From Malus domestica (taxonomy: Eukaryota; Streptophyta; Magnoliopsida; Rosales; Rosaceae): a stretch of 64,000 bases of DNA. Both the position numbers and the translations under genes were made by a program. The notes under the pieces are model-generated. The model was not told the DNA's origin. It did no database searches and worked only from the letters and a program-made list of their open reading frames with translations. Positions 45,250-58,054 of the stretch are shown piece after piece (positions within the stretch are counted from its first letter, which is position 1; each line of letters starts with the position of its first letter). The stretch spans positions 7,151,001-7,215,000 of the forward strand of contig NC_091673.1 in assembly GCF_042453785.1 (NCBI RefSeq), written 5' to 3'.

Positions 45250-48200
45250 ATGGCCCTTGTTCCTCAGAATTTCCCTAAGGCCCCTGCACCTGCTCAGAAT
45301 TATAATAACCCCCCTCTACCGGCTGCTCAGAATTATAACAACCCCCCTGCTGCACCTGCTGCTCGGAATTATGATCAGGCCCCTGTACCAGCTGCTCAGA
45401 ATTATACCCAGACCCCCATCCCAGCTGCTCAGAATTACAATCCGGCTCTTGTACCGGCTGCTCAGAATTATACTGCACCCGATGCCCCAGGTGCTCAGAA
45501 TTACAATGCGCCCCGTGCACCAGCTGGTCAGTATTACAATAATCCCACCGCCGGAGGACGCAGAGGCGGAGACCACTACAACCGCCCTCTGCTCAAAACT
45601 GGGCGTCGCCAATCTTCAATAACTTCTGATGACAGTATGCTGACCAACCAAATTCTGGCTAGTGACAAGTCTCATGCCCGTCCCTATGATGTCACTCTTC
45701 TTTCTTTGAAACACATTCTTCAAACCGTCGACGTCATCCTGTCCCACGTTACCCAACCTGACATCCACGGCATTTTCACTGTAAGTTTGGTTCTAACGAG
45801 ATAAAGACGATAAAATCACAATCGCATAAAAATCCACTACGTTGAAATTTTATAAATGATTTAGTTTATTTATGATACTTTGTTGCTCATAATGTGACAT
45901 TGTTTGTGTATAATTAGGGAGCACCAGTGCCAGGTGCACATGCCGATGCTTTGGAGCATGATAAGGCTCTTTATGCTACCATGAGTGGCGTCCATGACAA
46001 CTACGATGTTCCAACCAGCCTGTTTAATGAAATTTCCTGCGAGGTTTATGATATACATACTATAGTTTATAACTAGTTGTGGCGTTCATGTGATAGATAC
46101 ATAAATGTGAACGTGTATCACACGTTCAAACAATAATTAATTTGATTAATGGTCTAGATTCACAGTCGGTAACATAAAAAAAATCCTTTCTTACTATAGA
46201 TAATTAGCACTATTGCAAAACAATCAGCATTATGATTAATTTGTCCCTTTAATTAAATTTACAAAATAAGTGCCCTATTAATTGTCTTGGCACTCTATAT
46301 ATGTGTGTGACAGATGTTCTGCAAGTGGCAGTCCGGGGAAGATGCCAACAAGATAACCATGGACATATTAGACATTGTGCAACACTACGACTGGGATGAG
46401 AAGGTTGTTCTTGCTTTGGGAGCTTTTGCTGTGAAAGATGGTGAATATTGGCTTGTGGCTCAACTTTACACCGCCAACCCTCTTGCAAAAGCGGTTGGGC
46501 AGCTTAAGCAAGTGCAAGAGATACTGGAACGTGCCGGAACTAGCTTGAAGACCAAGTTTGACGCCTACAACAATCTGGTTAGGGCCGTGCTCAACGTGAC
46601 CAAGTGCATTGTTCAGCTACATGACCTCCACCGCGATCCCCACTTGACAACTGAAGCAAAGTCAGCGGCTAACACTGCTCTTATCCCCACAGCTGTTTAC
46701 TGGACGGTTCGGAGTATTGTAGTTGCTGGATCACAACTTTTGGGGATCACTGGCATGGGTCCTGAGTAAGTACTCGTTCTTCTGGATGCATGTGTGTGGT
46801 TTATATTCAGTCTGACAACATTAATTAACATTTTTTGACAAGCAAGAAAACGCTATGTTAAAGTTATTATGTTTTCCGTTTATTTGGCTTTTATTAGGTA
46901 TGTGACAGAGACATGGGAACTATCATCCTTGGCCCATAAGCTCGAAAACATACACAGCCACCTCAAGGACAATCTCGACAGATTACAAGATATCATCCGT
47001 GAGTAACGAGTAGAGCTAGCTTATAATTAATTACCCTATATGTCTATGCAAATGCCTATCTAGAGACTAATGGTCTGATGGGATGCAGAGAGGAAGAAGG
47101 ATGATGAAGCCTTAGCTGCAATTGCTTACATCTTGGAAACACCACACATTGATAACACCAAGCCTTTGAGGGTCTTGTTTTACAAGGACGATCTGCCTGC
47201 ACTCTATGATTGCTACACCAAGAAGAGGGTTCGCTCTGAAATCTCACTTCTCTTCTATCCCCACAATATATATAATCAAATAGAATTGATCAACCAAGAT
47301 CATTTTCAATATCATCAGGTCAACTAACCTTGATTGAAAAAATTAATAAGGAAATAGAAGTGCTGAATGATTTCATCAAGTACTTAATTATTTTTAATCA
47401 AGTGAATTCTAACAAGCTCTAATAGATGATCTTTAATTAAGCCATGCATTTAACTTGCATTAAACACATACTTGGAAGGAAAATTAATGTTAGAGTTATG
47501 ATTTCAATGTTTAATTAACCAATTTAACGCCCTCATACCCAATGGATATATCAAACAGGTTGACATTGATGTGCTGAAGAGGAAGGTTGTGATACTGTTC
47601 CTTTCGGACCTAGACGTTGTCCACGAAAACGAGTACATTATTGTGCAACAAATGTACATGGAAAAACGGCATAACCCAACTAGGCCAGAGAGCCAGTACG
47701 AGGTTGTGTGGGTTCCTATTGTGGACATGTGGACCGACGCCAAGTACCAGCAGTTTGAGGAAGTTAGAAGGAACATGGAATGGTTCACAGTGTTCCACCC
47801 TTCGGTTGTCTCTCCGACTGTCATCAGGTACATCAGGAAGCAGGATAAATGGAACTACGTCAAGAAGCCTCTGCTTGTGGTGATGGACCCTCAAGGAAAA
47901 ATAGTGCACACCAATGCGGTTCACATGATGTGTGTTTTTGGAAGCGCTGCCTTCCCTTTCACTAGCAACAGAGAGAAGTTGCTCTGGGACGAGGAGACAT
48001 GGAGGATGGAGCTTTTGGCAGACTCCCTCGATCAAAACCTAATTACCTGGGTACATCCCTATATATTCACTTTATGATATTTAGCATGCTATGTTGTCAG
48101 ACTGTTAATTAGTGTCCGGAATATTACAGTTTGATAGCATAACATGTCACTTAATGTAACAAATACTAATTCTTGAAATGACCGATTTCAGATCACAGAA

Positions 48201-48848
48201 GGGAAATACATTTGCTTGTATGGTGGGGAAGACATAGATTGGATCAGAAACTTCACAAAGTCAGCAAAAAAAATGGCTCAAGAAGCTGGGATCCAGTTGG
48301 AATTGCTTTATGTGGGGAGGAGCAAGCCTAAGGAGAAAGTGGTCCGGAACATCATGAACATCATCCAAGCTGAGAAGCTAAGCCACACTCTTGAGTGGAA
48401 CCTCATCTGGTTCTTCTGGTTGCGTCTCGAGAGCATGTGGCAGTCCAAGGGACAACAGATTCAGTCCGAGGCTTTTCGGTCAGGTCAATTTAGGACCGAC
48501 AACATAAAGAATGATGCAGTGATGCAGGGGATCATATCGATGCTGAGCTTTGGTTCAAGTGACCGCGGGTGGGCTGTGATTGGCGCCGGTTCATCAGATA
48601 TGTCTAAGGCTAATGGGGAGCACATGCATAGAAGTTTGAGGGAGTTTAACTTGTGGAATAGAAGGGTGAGTGAGATAGGGTTTGTGCCCGCACTGAATGA
48701 GTACCTGGCTGGGGTTTATAAAGAAGCTCCACATCACTGCACCAGTCTCATATTGCCTGCCACTGGACTCATGCCAGAGACTGTGGCCTGCGCTGAATGC
48801 GGCCGCCTCATGGAGCGGTTCACCATGTTCCGCTGCTGCACTGATTGA
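45250..48848 (+). CDS. Sieve element occlusion (SEO) P-protein, gene 1
   Basis: SEO proteins form the P-protein filaments that accumulate in phloem sieve elements and plug them after injury. Exons 45250-45780, 45918-46043, 46314-46765, 46898-46998, 47089-47228, 47559-48050 and 48192-48848 join in frame to 832 residues. After a repeat-rich N-terminal extension come the SEO N-terminal domain (LTNQILASDKSHARPYDVT, FCKWQSGEDA), a thioredoxin-fold-like middle (KKRVDIDVLKRKVVILFLSD) and the C-terminal domain ending in the family Cys motif CAECGRLMERFTMFRCC. Exon 2 corresponds in size to that of the second SEO gene (126 and 129 bp). All catalytic-free structural landmarks are intact, so the gene looks functional. 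The unusual part is the first ~105 residues. Confidence 0.93.
45277..45558 (+). repeat. Tandem 36-bp-type repeats encoding (A/V)PAAQNYN units
   Basis: About eight imperfect units, each containing GCTCAGAATTA, encode PAAQNYN with variable linkers (NNPP, DQAPV, TQTPI, NPALV). The resulting Pro/Ala/Gln/Asn/Tyr-rich segment is low complexity. The second SEO gene lacks it: its N-terminus goes from MALIPLNKG to RAPLLQDGR in about 15 residues. Confidence 0.9.
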
Positions 48849-49409
48849 TGAGCTTATGTTGCACCAGACCACAAGTGTGATTTTTATGATACGTTGAGTT
48901 TCCCTTGCTGATTACAGGCTTCTGCTGCTTTTCACTACTCGAAGTTTGCTATATTATGTATGACAATAAATGTGACATCTAAATTATGCTGGTGCATTAG
49001 GTGCCGCCTACAGTGTGTTTTCATATTATGATCCAATATTATCGCTATCAATAAATTTCAATTATTTTTAATATGGGTTCATTTTAGTACGTTATTAGAG
49101 TACTAGCTATTCGCATATCAAACACTTTCACCAAATGATGCGGTAGTATTTGATTGGTTAAACTTGGATCCACTTTGAATATTATTAGTTATTAACAGAT
49201 AAGATAATTACACACACTCTAACACATTATTTGGCAAACAAAATAGTAAATAAATTTTGTGAATTTAACATTATTCATGTTACCGTTGTCATTTTCGTCT
49301 CCTAATTTGTTAACATTGCCTCTGATGGCATGCGTGGCTGCCTGTTAAGATTAATATATATAGAGATGATGAAATATAGTTAATGAACTAAAGTAGTTCG
49401 TTTATTAAA
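48849..49409. other. 3' flank of SEO gene 1
   Basis: The 3' UTR probably lies in the first ~150 bp (AATAAA-type word at 48966). The rest is AT-rich. The last nine bases TTTATTAAA are the target of the Mutator-like element. Confidence 0.5.
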
Positions 49410-52400
49410 GGGTAAATCATATAATACCTTCTCAGGTTTGAAGTCTATTACAATCCTATACAACATCTTTAAAACATTTCACTTTCATACATCTCATTAC
49501 CATTTTATTTCAAAATAATACATCTGTTAGATTTTCTATCCATTGGTTGTTAAATGCTGACGTGGCATTAGTGGATCCCGTTACACATCAGTCCACTCCC
49601 TCCAAAACTTGCACACGTGGAATTTTATAGTCCACGTCGAACCACGTGGACTGACAACATGGCAAATTTAAAATTAAAATGTTTCTTGAATCTCTAACCC
49701 ACTATTCCCATCCCAGTAACCAACACAACCCCACTATCATCGAGCACACCACCATTCCCAAACCCAAAATCGAGAAGGATGAAGTTCTGGTAACCCTAGC
49801 CCCGGCAGTGAAACCTTACTTCCGTTGCAAAACCTTATTTTCATCACTCTCTACCCGTCGATTTCCTATCGGCGTCGTACCCACTACCCATAACAGCCCT
49901 TAACTTGTGACCTGCAACCCACAATCCACAACCCAGAACCAGCTCCCAATTGCAACGATAAGCAAGTGCTTCAAAGTGAAGGATTCGAAGTCGAAGGCTG
50001 AAAATGACTTGGGAAAGGAGGGATGATCCGTTAGATCCATTCCCAACATACGATTAGTGCTTTTTGGTTTCTTTATTTTGTGTTGTTCGATAATGCTTGG
50101 ACTGTTCGAAAATGGTTGAAGTATTCAAAAATGTTGAGGATCTGAAATTGTGTGTACTTTGTAATTTTGGATCTATATTTCCTAATTTTAAATTGCTTTG
50201 TTCGAAAATGGTGGGGAACGAAAAGTTGTTTGGTGTTGTCGGTTAATGGAGGACTTTTGTCCTTGTTTAATCATGTTGGAAAAAAGCTTGTGGGTTATGT
50301 ATGTTTGGCAGTGCTTTGTTTATACCTTTATTTGTACCTTGTGTGTATGATGCTTTATTTATGCTTTTATCTATGCCTTTAGTTGTGCCTTTATTTGGGA
50401 CGCCACATTGTCATTTATGGTGTGTCTTTATCTGTGAATTGTTTTGTGGTCCTGGGTCTTGAATTTTAGGTTTCATCACTTTAAAATAGGAATTTTCATG
50501 CAGAAATTGGGGTTTCATCAGTTTATAATAGGGTTTTTTATGTTGCAATTTCAGGGAACAATGAACTATTCACAATCAAAATGTATCACGGTTGACAACT
50601 TAGTGAAGACTTCTATGTTGGAGGGAAGGTGGATTTCTTTGACTAATGTGACAAAGATTTCATGTCATTGCTCGAGGTTGACAATATGGTTGAGGAATTG
50701 GGATATGCGAATGTCTTCATGAGTTACCAGTATAGGATCCCAGTGATGGAAATTCGAAATAGGTTGAAGCCTTTAATGATAGATTCAGATGTTATCAACA
50801 TGTGCAAATTTGTGCCAAACCACACTCTAATTGATGTGTATATTGAAAAGATAACACCCGAAGAATGTCTCTCAAGAGATGAAGTTTATGAAGTCATTTG
50901 AACCGGTTGCTCAGAGTAGGGTGATTACTGAAGAACTTGATGGTGGTAAGGATGACCAGTGCAATTTGATAGAGGAAATGCCAATGCAAGTGAATAGAGG
51001 AAAGGCCAAGCTAGCCATAGAATATCCAATTAGTGGCCTTAGTGGTGGATGTAGTGTGCCTTCCCAATGTGTAACTCAAGCTGTTGAAGAAGTGCCTGAT
51101 GAAATGGGTGATAGAGTAGTTGGTGATGGAGTAATGGGTGAATGAGTGCCTGATGAAAGGGTAGCTGATGAAGAAGTGGCTGATGAAGGGGTGAAGGATG
51201 AAGGAGTGGCCGATGAAGGGGTTAAGGATGAAGGAGTGGCTGAAGTGGGTGATGAAGAATTGGAAGAAGAAGATGATGAGAATGACAGTGACTCCATAGA
51301 AGAAGAATTTCCTACTGATGAAAATCATTTACAGTTTATGAAGTTTGTAGATGATCATGTGGATGCACAGGAGGATGCAGTGTTGGCTAGCATTAAGGAA
51401 CAAAATAAACCACAATATGGGAGGGATCTCGACAACAAAGGGAAAAATTTGAAGAAGAAATTGATGTAGATCTTGTTGGTGAGCCGGATTACAATTCGGA
51501 TGGCCTTCACAGTGTACATGAAGATAAAGACGGTGGTCTAAGCAACATTGAGCATTATCCTGAGTTTAATTAGAAGACTGACATAAAGAACCCTCACTTG
51601 TCCTTAGGGTTGATATTTAGGGATGTCGCACAGTTCAAAAAGGCAGTAGTTAGGCACTTTATCATAAATGGGTATGGGGATGTCAATTTTCCACGAAATG
51701 AGAAGTTCAAGGTTGATGCAGCATGCAAAGAAGGTTGTCTGTGGCTTATCAAGTGCGGGAAGATGTGCAATTCAAATAAAATGCAGATAAAGAAGATTTT
51801 GGATCACCACATATGTGGTAGATTATGGATGAATAGGAATATGAAATAGTCTTAGCTTACTGAGCAATACTTGGAAATGATATAACTTAATCCAACATGG
51901 TCTGTTGAGTCTTTTATGGATACCATTGAAGCTAAATGGAAATACGGTTGCTCTAAGATGAAAGCTTATAGGGCTATGGTTGCTGTTATGAAGATTATAG
52001 AGCGTAAACATCTACACAAGATTGTGAGATTTTGCCGAGGAAATTAAAAAGACAAACCCGGGGAGCACTATGAAGATAAAGTTGGATGAATGAAGGTTTC
52101 AAATGATGTATGTGTGTTTGGGTGCATGCAAGGAAGGTTTCAAGTATGGTTGCAGACCCTTGATTGGTTTAGATGGTTGTCATTTGAAGTCTCAGCATGG
52201 GGGTCAATTGTTAGTTGTTGTAGGGATAGATCCCAATGATGAAACTTGGGTGATAGCTTATGCAGTTGTTGAGATGGAGAACAAAGATTTCGGGATTTGG
52301 TTCTTGGAGATTCTGGCCGAGGATATTGGGATTATAAATCAGCATTATTGGACATTCATTAATGACAAGCAGAAGGGTTTAATTCTTACATTCTTAACGG

Positions 52401-53427
52401 TTCTTCCTGATTTTCACCACAGGTTTTGTGTGCGGCATTTGTACACAAACTATAGAGAACGGTTTAAGGTAAGACGTTGAAAGATGCTTTATGGGTTGTT
52501 GCCAAGACCACTACAATTCTACACTTTAGAAGATCTGTGAATGAGCTTAGATTATTGAGTTAAGATGCATATGATTGGCTCATGAAGAGACCTGCCATTC
52601 ACTGGAGTAGGTCCCATTTTCAAACGTATACCAAGTGTGAAATGTTGCTGAACAACTTGTGTGAAAGTTTCAATGTAGTGATAGTGAAGGCAAGGTCGAA
52701 ACCAATTGTTACCATGCTTCATATTATTCATACCATGTTGATGAGAAGGATTTAAATGAGAAGAGACATTATGCCGAGACAACCTAGAGATTTGTGCCTT
52801 AAGATTAAGAAGAAGTTGGAGGTTGCAAAAATAGAGAGTGGTCAATGCATTGCTCAATAGTCTGGTGGGACTAAATTCCAAGTAGATGCTGGAGGAGGTG
52901 ACCAATTTGTTGTTGACTTGACTGAACGTACATGTTCATGTCGGGGATTTAACCTCACTAGTCTTCCATGCAGCCATGCCATTGCTGCCATTAATTACAA
53001 GAGGGATAAGCCAGAATACTATGTGGATGTTTGTTATTCCAAGGTCATGTACTTGGAAATATATGGACACTTGATCCAGCCAATGAATGGGATGTCAATG
53101 TGGGAGGTCACTGAAAATCCACCTATCCAACCTCCTCTATATACTAAACAACCTGGAAGACCCAAGAAGAAGAGAAACAAAGAGGCTGCAGAAAATGAGA
53201 AATAAGCTAATCCTACACAAAATGAGGCCATTAACAGAAGTGGAGATATTCCACAGCCACAACATCTCTCAAAGAAAGGTCCATGGACCGTCAAATGTGG
53301 AATATGTAAAAAAAAAGGCCACAATACCAGGACTCATCACATGCATCTTCCTACAAGACAATAGGTGACATATAACCTTGTACAAAGTTATATGATTTCT
53401 AAGTTGATTTAAGACTTTATTAATCCT

Positions 53428-53796
53428 TGTTAGTACCATATTATATTGGACCTCGTTACTTGGGCTTCCAGACATTGAGCCCATGATTTATATAAAAGGG
53501 GAGAAGCCCTTAGTTTATAAAAAGGACTCCTCACCCTCACAATCCTCAAGCCTCACATCCCCGAGCAGAGACTTTCATATTTAGAGTAAAGCTCTCTCAA
53601 ACTCTCTCTTTCTGTGGGGGACTCCCCCTCACATTTGTAATCCATACATACAGTTACAGAGAAATACAATCAACATCAGTGTGGACGTAGCCCAAACATT
53701 GGGGCGAACCACGATACATCTTGTGTTCTTTACTTTCTTGTAGATTCACAATCGGATTTACGTTGTTCCAAGACCTCCCGGTTTTGTGCATCAACA
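53428..53796 (+). repeat. 5' LTR of the nested element
   Basis: TGTTAGTACC to GCATCAACA, with TTTATAAAAAGG near 53514 as probable TATA. Confidence 0.95.
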
Positions 53797-53814
53797 TTTG
53801 GCGCCGTCTGTGGG
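53797..53814 (+). other. Primer-binding site of the nested element
   Basis: TTTGGCGCCGTCTGTGGG immediately after the 5' LTR, identical to that of the 7.9-kb element. Confidence 0.75.
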
Positions 53815-54182
53815 AATCGACATGAACAGCTATGTCGGCTCTCTTTCATTTTTTCATCTCACCACCGTGAGATCTTACCACACTCCACCGTGAATATGCA
53901 GAAACCAAAGAACCAAACACCTGCACAGTCACTATAAGACCCACGTATCCCGCTCCAGCTCCCGGTCACGGCGGCAGCGATGGAAACACAATCACAGCAT
54001 CTCTCTCTCTCTCTCTCTCTTACTCCATGCTTATGTAATGCGGGTGGTCTCTCATTACAAAATGACTACCAGGAAGAACAGACAATGATGTCAAAATCTA
54101 CTGGAACACCAAGCTCAAAAAGAAGATTTCCAAGATGGGAACTGACCTTGTCACCCACAAACTCTACTCTCAGATCCTCTCC

Positions 54183-54495
54183 GACTACAGAAACATCAGA
54201 CCCTGTAGAGCTGAACCTCGTAGTAATCAACGCAGAACAGAGATAAAGAGAGTTGAATCTCGTCCAGAGTCCAAACTCTTTTGACCATATCTGAGTCACT
54301 GAGTCGACTCAGAATAGGGCGGACGCAGACCCTCTTCGACTACAGAAACATCAGACCCTGTAGAGTTGAACCTCGTAATAATCAACGCAGAACAGAGACA
54401 GAGAGAGCTGAACCTCGTCCCGAGTCCAGACTCTTCTGACCATGTCCGAGTCGCTGAGTCGACTCAGAATAGGGCGGACGCAAACCCTGTAGAGC
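54183..54495. repeat. 155-bp direct duplication in the nested element
   Basis: GACTACAGAAACATCAGACC starts both units (54183 and 54338). Each ends near GAATAGGGCGGACGCA. Confidence 0.85.
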
Positions 54496-55019
54496 CTCTT
54501 GTAGCCGCCGAGGGCAACGATGACGGGTTTCACGGATGGAAGAAAGGGGAGATGAGACGTGGCTGAAGTATAGATGCTCCTAGAGGGAGTTGTTGCGGGC
54601 TACGGTGGCCTGATCACTAAGCTTATTCGACTTTCATGTGTTCGTCGTCGAACCCATCCACGCCTTCTGATTATAACAGCATCAATGACGATGAGAAAGA
54701 AACGCAAGGGATTAATAAGCATCAACAGATCAATAAGCAGCTAAAGAATGAATCTGAAGAGGGGGAAAACCAATGCGAACTACGAACCACATTCAATGGT
54801 AGGAAAATTGATCCTAAAAGAGTCAAGAGATGATGCTTCACTTTCTCCAAAAAGCAACGGGAAAAGCCACGGAGAACTGGCTTGCAAAAAATCCACGAGC
54901 ATTCGGAGCTCGCTTTCGAGGAGTTCGAGAGCATAGGAAATGGCTTTTCTGAAAAAAGCCAGGAAGATAAGAGTCCCACAGCATCACTACTATTGCAAAA
55001 CGTTTGATTTTCTAACAGT

Positions 55020-55349
55020 AACGTGGAGCTTGCTGTCTTCAGTATTCACAAAATGAAAAGCATCAAAGTGTGCCAGAAGATGCCCATCAACAATGAAACT
55101 TTCATCATGAAAAGGCTTTTCTGAAAAAGCCACGGGAACAATAACAAGATAAGATTCTTTCTTTTATTATTTTATTACTTTATTATTATTTTGATAAGAT
55201 ATTTTTGCTTTACATCTGTGTGTATATTTTTTAACATAAGGCCACATCATTTCTATCACATTTATATTTTAGTGCACAGTTAGCTATATATTATTTGCTT
55301 TCATGATATGTGTGCATATAATGCGGCACCTCACGATAAATATATGTAT

Positions 55350-55383
<34 letters not shown>

Positions 55384-55993
55384 GATCTGATAGTGCGGTG
55401 ATGAAACCTTCATCATGAAGGGACAAAAGGAAAAAGAAAAAGAAAAAGAGTTTTACTTTTCACATCATTATGTTTTCTCAATATCATTATTTATTTAATA
55501 TCTTATTATTTTATTTGTGTGATGATGACTAATTATAAAATAATAATTTTATTATTTTTATGTCATGATGACTTATGATTAAATAATATAATTATTATTT
55601 CTGATATCACATGATTATTACCACGTTATTGATTTATACAACGTGTGATTTATCAAACAACTGAATAAATCATTTATTCATGATTACATATATATACACA
55701 CATATTTAGGCAATACCTAATATATTGTTGATTTATGCAACATGTCATTTATCACACAACAGAATAAATCATTTATTCACAAAAGGCACATAATACAATA
55801 TTTTGTCTTGACAAACTTTGTCAATTTGATTTATTCATTATACGGTCTACTCATACTGTCATTTATTGTCAGAAATTATTGAGCAACTAGATCCATTGAT
55901 CAACATTGTTGCTGATTAAAGAAGTCTACCAACTTATAGAATGATAAGCCACATGCTCATGGTGATCTCTTGTCTGACCAGACACTCACTTGC
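55020..55993. other. AT-rich interior of the nested element
   Basis: It includes an (AT)n run with TACATACATA (55340-55383) and no coding content. Confidence 0.6.
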
Positions 55994-56308
55994 TTATCAC
56001 CAACCAGGTGATCAAAAGTACGTCCAGTACTCCAAATTTATTCGGCACCCTGCCGCTATTATCACCAACCAGATGATCAAAAGTACATCCAGTACTCAAA
56101 AATTATTCGGCACGCTGCCGCTATTATCACCAACCAGGTGATCAAAAGTACGTCCAGTACTTTAAAATTATTCGGCATCCTGCCGCTATTATCACCAACC
56201 ATGTGATCAAAAGTACGTCCAGTACTCCAAAATTATTCGGCAGCCTGCCGCTATTATCACCAACTAGGTGATCAAAAGTACGTCCAGTACTCCAAAATTA
56301 TACATGAG
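55994..56308. repeat. ~65-bp tandem repeats, five copies
   Basis: Units begin TTATCACCAACCAGGTGATC and contain AAAGTACGTCCAGTACT and TTCGGCA.CCTGCCGC. Contiguous, variable copies. Confidence 0.9.
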
Positions 56309-56489
56309 CATCACTCATGTCAATCATACATAAACATTCATGAGCATCACTCATGTCAATCATACATAAACATTCATAAACATTCATGAGCATCACTCAT
56401 GTCAACATTCATGAGCATCACTCATGTCAACATCCATGAGCATCACTCATGTCAATCAACATAAACATTCATGAGCATCACTCATGTCA
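56309..56489. repeat. CATGAGCATCACTCATG repeats, six copies
   Basis: The unit is itself a near-palindrome (CATGAG..CTCATG), spaced by CAATCATACATAAACATT-type linkers. Confidence 0.9.
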
Positions 56490-56670
56490 ATCAGCTTCGA
56501 AAGCTTCATTTACAGAGTTCCAGCTTCGAAAGCTTCATTTACAGAGATCCAGCTTCGAAAGCTTCATTTACAAGAACTCAAACTTCGAAAGCTTCATTTA
56601 CAAAGCTCCGACTTCAAAAGCTTCATTTACAAAAGCTCTAGCTTCAAAGTTTCACCTACAAAGCTTCAGT
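56490..56670. repeat. AAGCTTCATTTACA repeats, six copies of ~29 bp
   Basis: Units run CAGCTTCGAAAGCTTCATTT and onward; the last reads AAAGTTTCACCTACAAAGCT. The reverse complement of this last form matches the GGTGAAGCTTTGTAG array of the 7.9-kb element. Confidence 0.85.
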
Positions 56671-56839
56671 GCATGGTATACAAATACCGTCTCTGAACAA
56701 CCGTCACTTCGGCCCATACATGGATTGAATTTGAAGTCTCCAGCCAACAGACTATATTGACTGAAGACTTGGGGGACTACACTATGTACCATATATTGGG
56801 CTTCCGCAACTGGGCCTCATGAAAGTTACTTGGGGGACT

Positions 56840-57480
56840 TAGCCCATTATTTATGTATTAAGGAACGAACCCTTATTCTATAAAAGGGACCCCCTCACTC
56901 ATTAAAGAGCGCCCATTATTCATGTATTGAGGAGCGAACCCTTATTTTATAAAATGGACTCTCTCACCTTCATTAGAGAGCATTGCTGCCAGCTGAGCAA
57001 CTGCCTCGCCGCGAGCATCACTCCTAACCCATCACTTATGTATTGAGGAGCGAGCCCTTATTATATAAAAGAGACTCTCTAGCCATCATTAGAGAGCATC
57101 CATTATTCATGTATTGAGGAGCGAACCCTTATTTTATAAAAGGGACTCCCTCACCTTCATTAGAGAACATCGCCGCCAGCTGAGCAACCACTTCGCCCGA
57201 GCATTACTTTTAGCCCATCACTTATGTATTGAGGAGCGAACCCTTATTTTATAAAAATGACTCCCTCACATTCATTAGAGAGCATCACCGCCTACTGAGC
57301 AACCGATTCGCCGCGAACATCACTCCTAACCCATCACTTATGTATTGAGGAGCGAGCCCTTATTCTATAAAAGGGACTCCCTCACCATCATTAGAGAGCA
57401 TCAACTCTAGCCCATCATTCATATATTGAGGAGCGAGCCCTTATTCTATAAAAGGGACTCTCTCACCTTCAAACGCCACA
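56840..57480 (+). repeat. Seven LTR-like TATA modules in tandem before the 3' LTR
   Basis: GAGCGAACCCTTATTCTATA followed by AAAGGGACTCCCTCACC recurs near 56866, 56935, 57052, 57124, 57239, 57354 and 57426. It resembles the LTR promoter segment (AGCCCTTAGTTTATAAAAAG near 53503, then GACTCCTCACCCTC). Copies vary and some carry an extra segment with GCCAGCTGAGCAAC. It looks like amplification of the element's own core promoter region. Confidence 0.75.
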
Positions 57481-57684
57481 AGCTAAGCCAACCAAGGCAA
57501 CATAAGCCACAAGCCGAGCAGCCTCGCAACATATGCTACTTCTAGTTGAGCATCATTTCACATTGAACACGCCTCATATCGAGTATCAGTTCTAGACGAC
57601 ATCTAGTTACTTCAGCTCATACATGGACTGAATTTCAAAGTCTCCAGCCAAAAGACTCTCTTGACTGAAGACTTGGGGGACTAC

Positions 57685-58054
57685 TATTAGTACCATATTA
57701 TATTGGGTCTCGTTACTTGGGCTTCCAAACATTGAGCTCATGATCTATGTAAAAGGGGAGGAGCCCTTAGTCTATAAATGGGACTCCTCACCCTCACAAT
57801 TCTCAAGTCTCACATCCCCAAACAGAGGCTCTCATATTCAGAGCAAAGCTCTCTCAAACTCTATCTTTCTGTGGGGGGACTCCCCCTCACACTTGTAATC
57901 CATACATACAGTTACAGAGAAATACAATCAACATCAGTGTGGACGTAGCCCAAATATTGGGGTGAATCACGATACATCTTGTGTTCTTTACTTTCTTGCA
58001 GATTCACGGTCAGATTTACGTTGTTCCAAGACCTCCCGGTTTTGTGCATCAACA
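57685..58054 (+). repeat. 3' LTR of the nested element (TG end mutated to TA)
   Basis: It starts TATTAGTACC instead of TGTTAGTACC, so the first dinucleotide has changed. GACTTGGGGGACTAC just upstream is the probable polypurine tract. Confidence 0.93.

Larger units (their letters stand above)
53428..58054 (+). mobile_element. Coding-less LTR retrotransposon (4.6 kb) nested in the MULE
   Basis: LTRs 53428-53796 and 57685-58054 are flanked by a perfect ATCCT duplication (53423-53427 and 58055-58059). The LTRs differ at about 28 positions plus one indel by eye, mostly transitions, so it is much older than the 7.9-kb element. TTTGGCGCCGTCTGTGGG follows the 5' LTR, the same primer site as in that element. 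The interior has no gag or pol, only tandem arrays. It is a large non-autonomous (LARD/TRIM-like) element. Confidence 0.95.

Noticed and set aside
45275-45612. Minus-strand frames with CNSEQ-type repeats
   Set aside because: Shadows of the SEO gene 1 repeat region; the plus frame continues into conserved SEO sequence.
47229-47327. Read-through extension of SEO gene 1 exon 5
   Set aside because: The donor at 47229 joins to the acceptor at 47559 to give KKRVDIDVL, the family sequence; the extension does not resemble SEO proteins.
49085-49275. Possible further copy of the 158-bp MITE (AAATGATGCGG, AACATTATTCATG)
   Set aside because: Only short scattered words match and no left end is visible.
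55994-56308. Regularly spaced repeats that could be mistaken for a CRISPR array
   Set aside because: The copies are contiguous ~65-bp units with no unique spacers, in a plant retroelement, with no cas genes.
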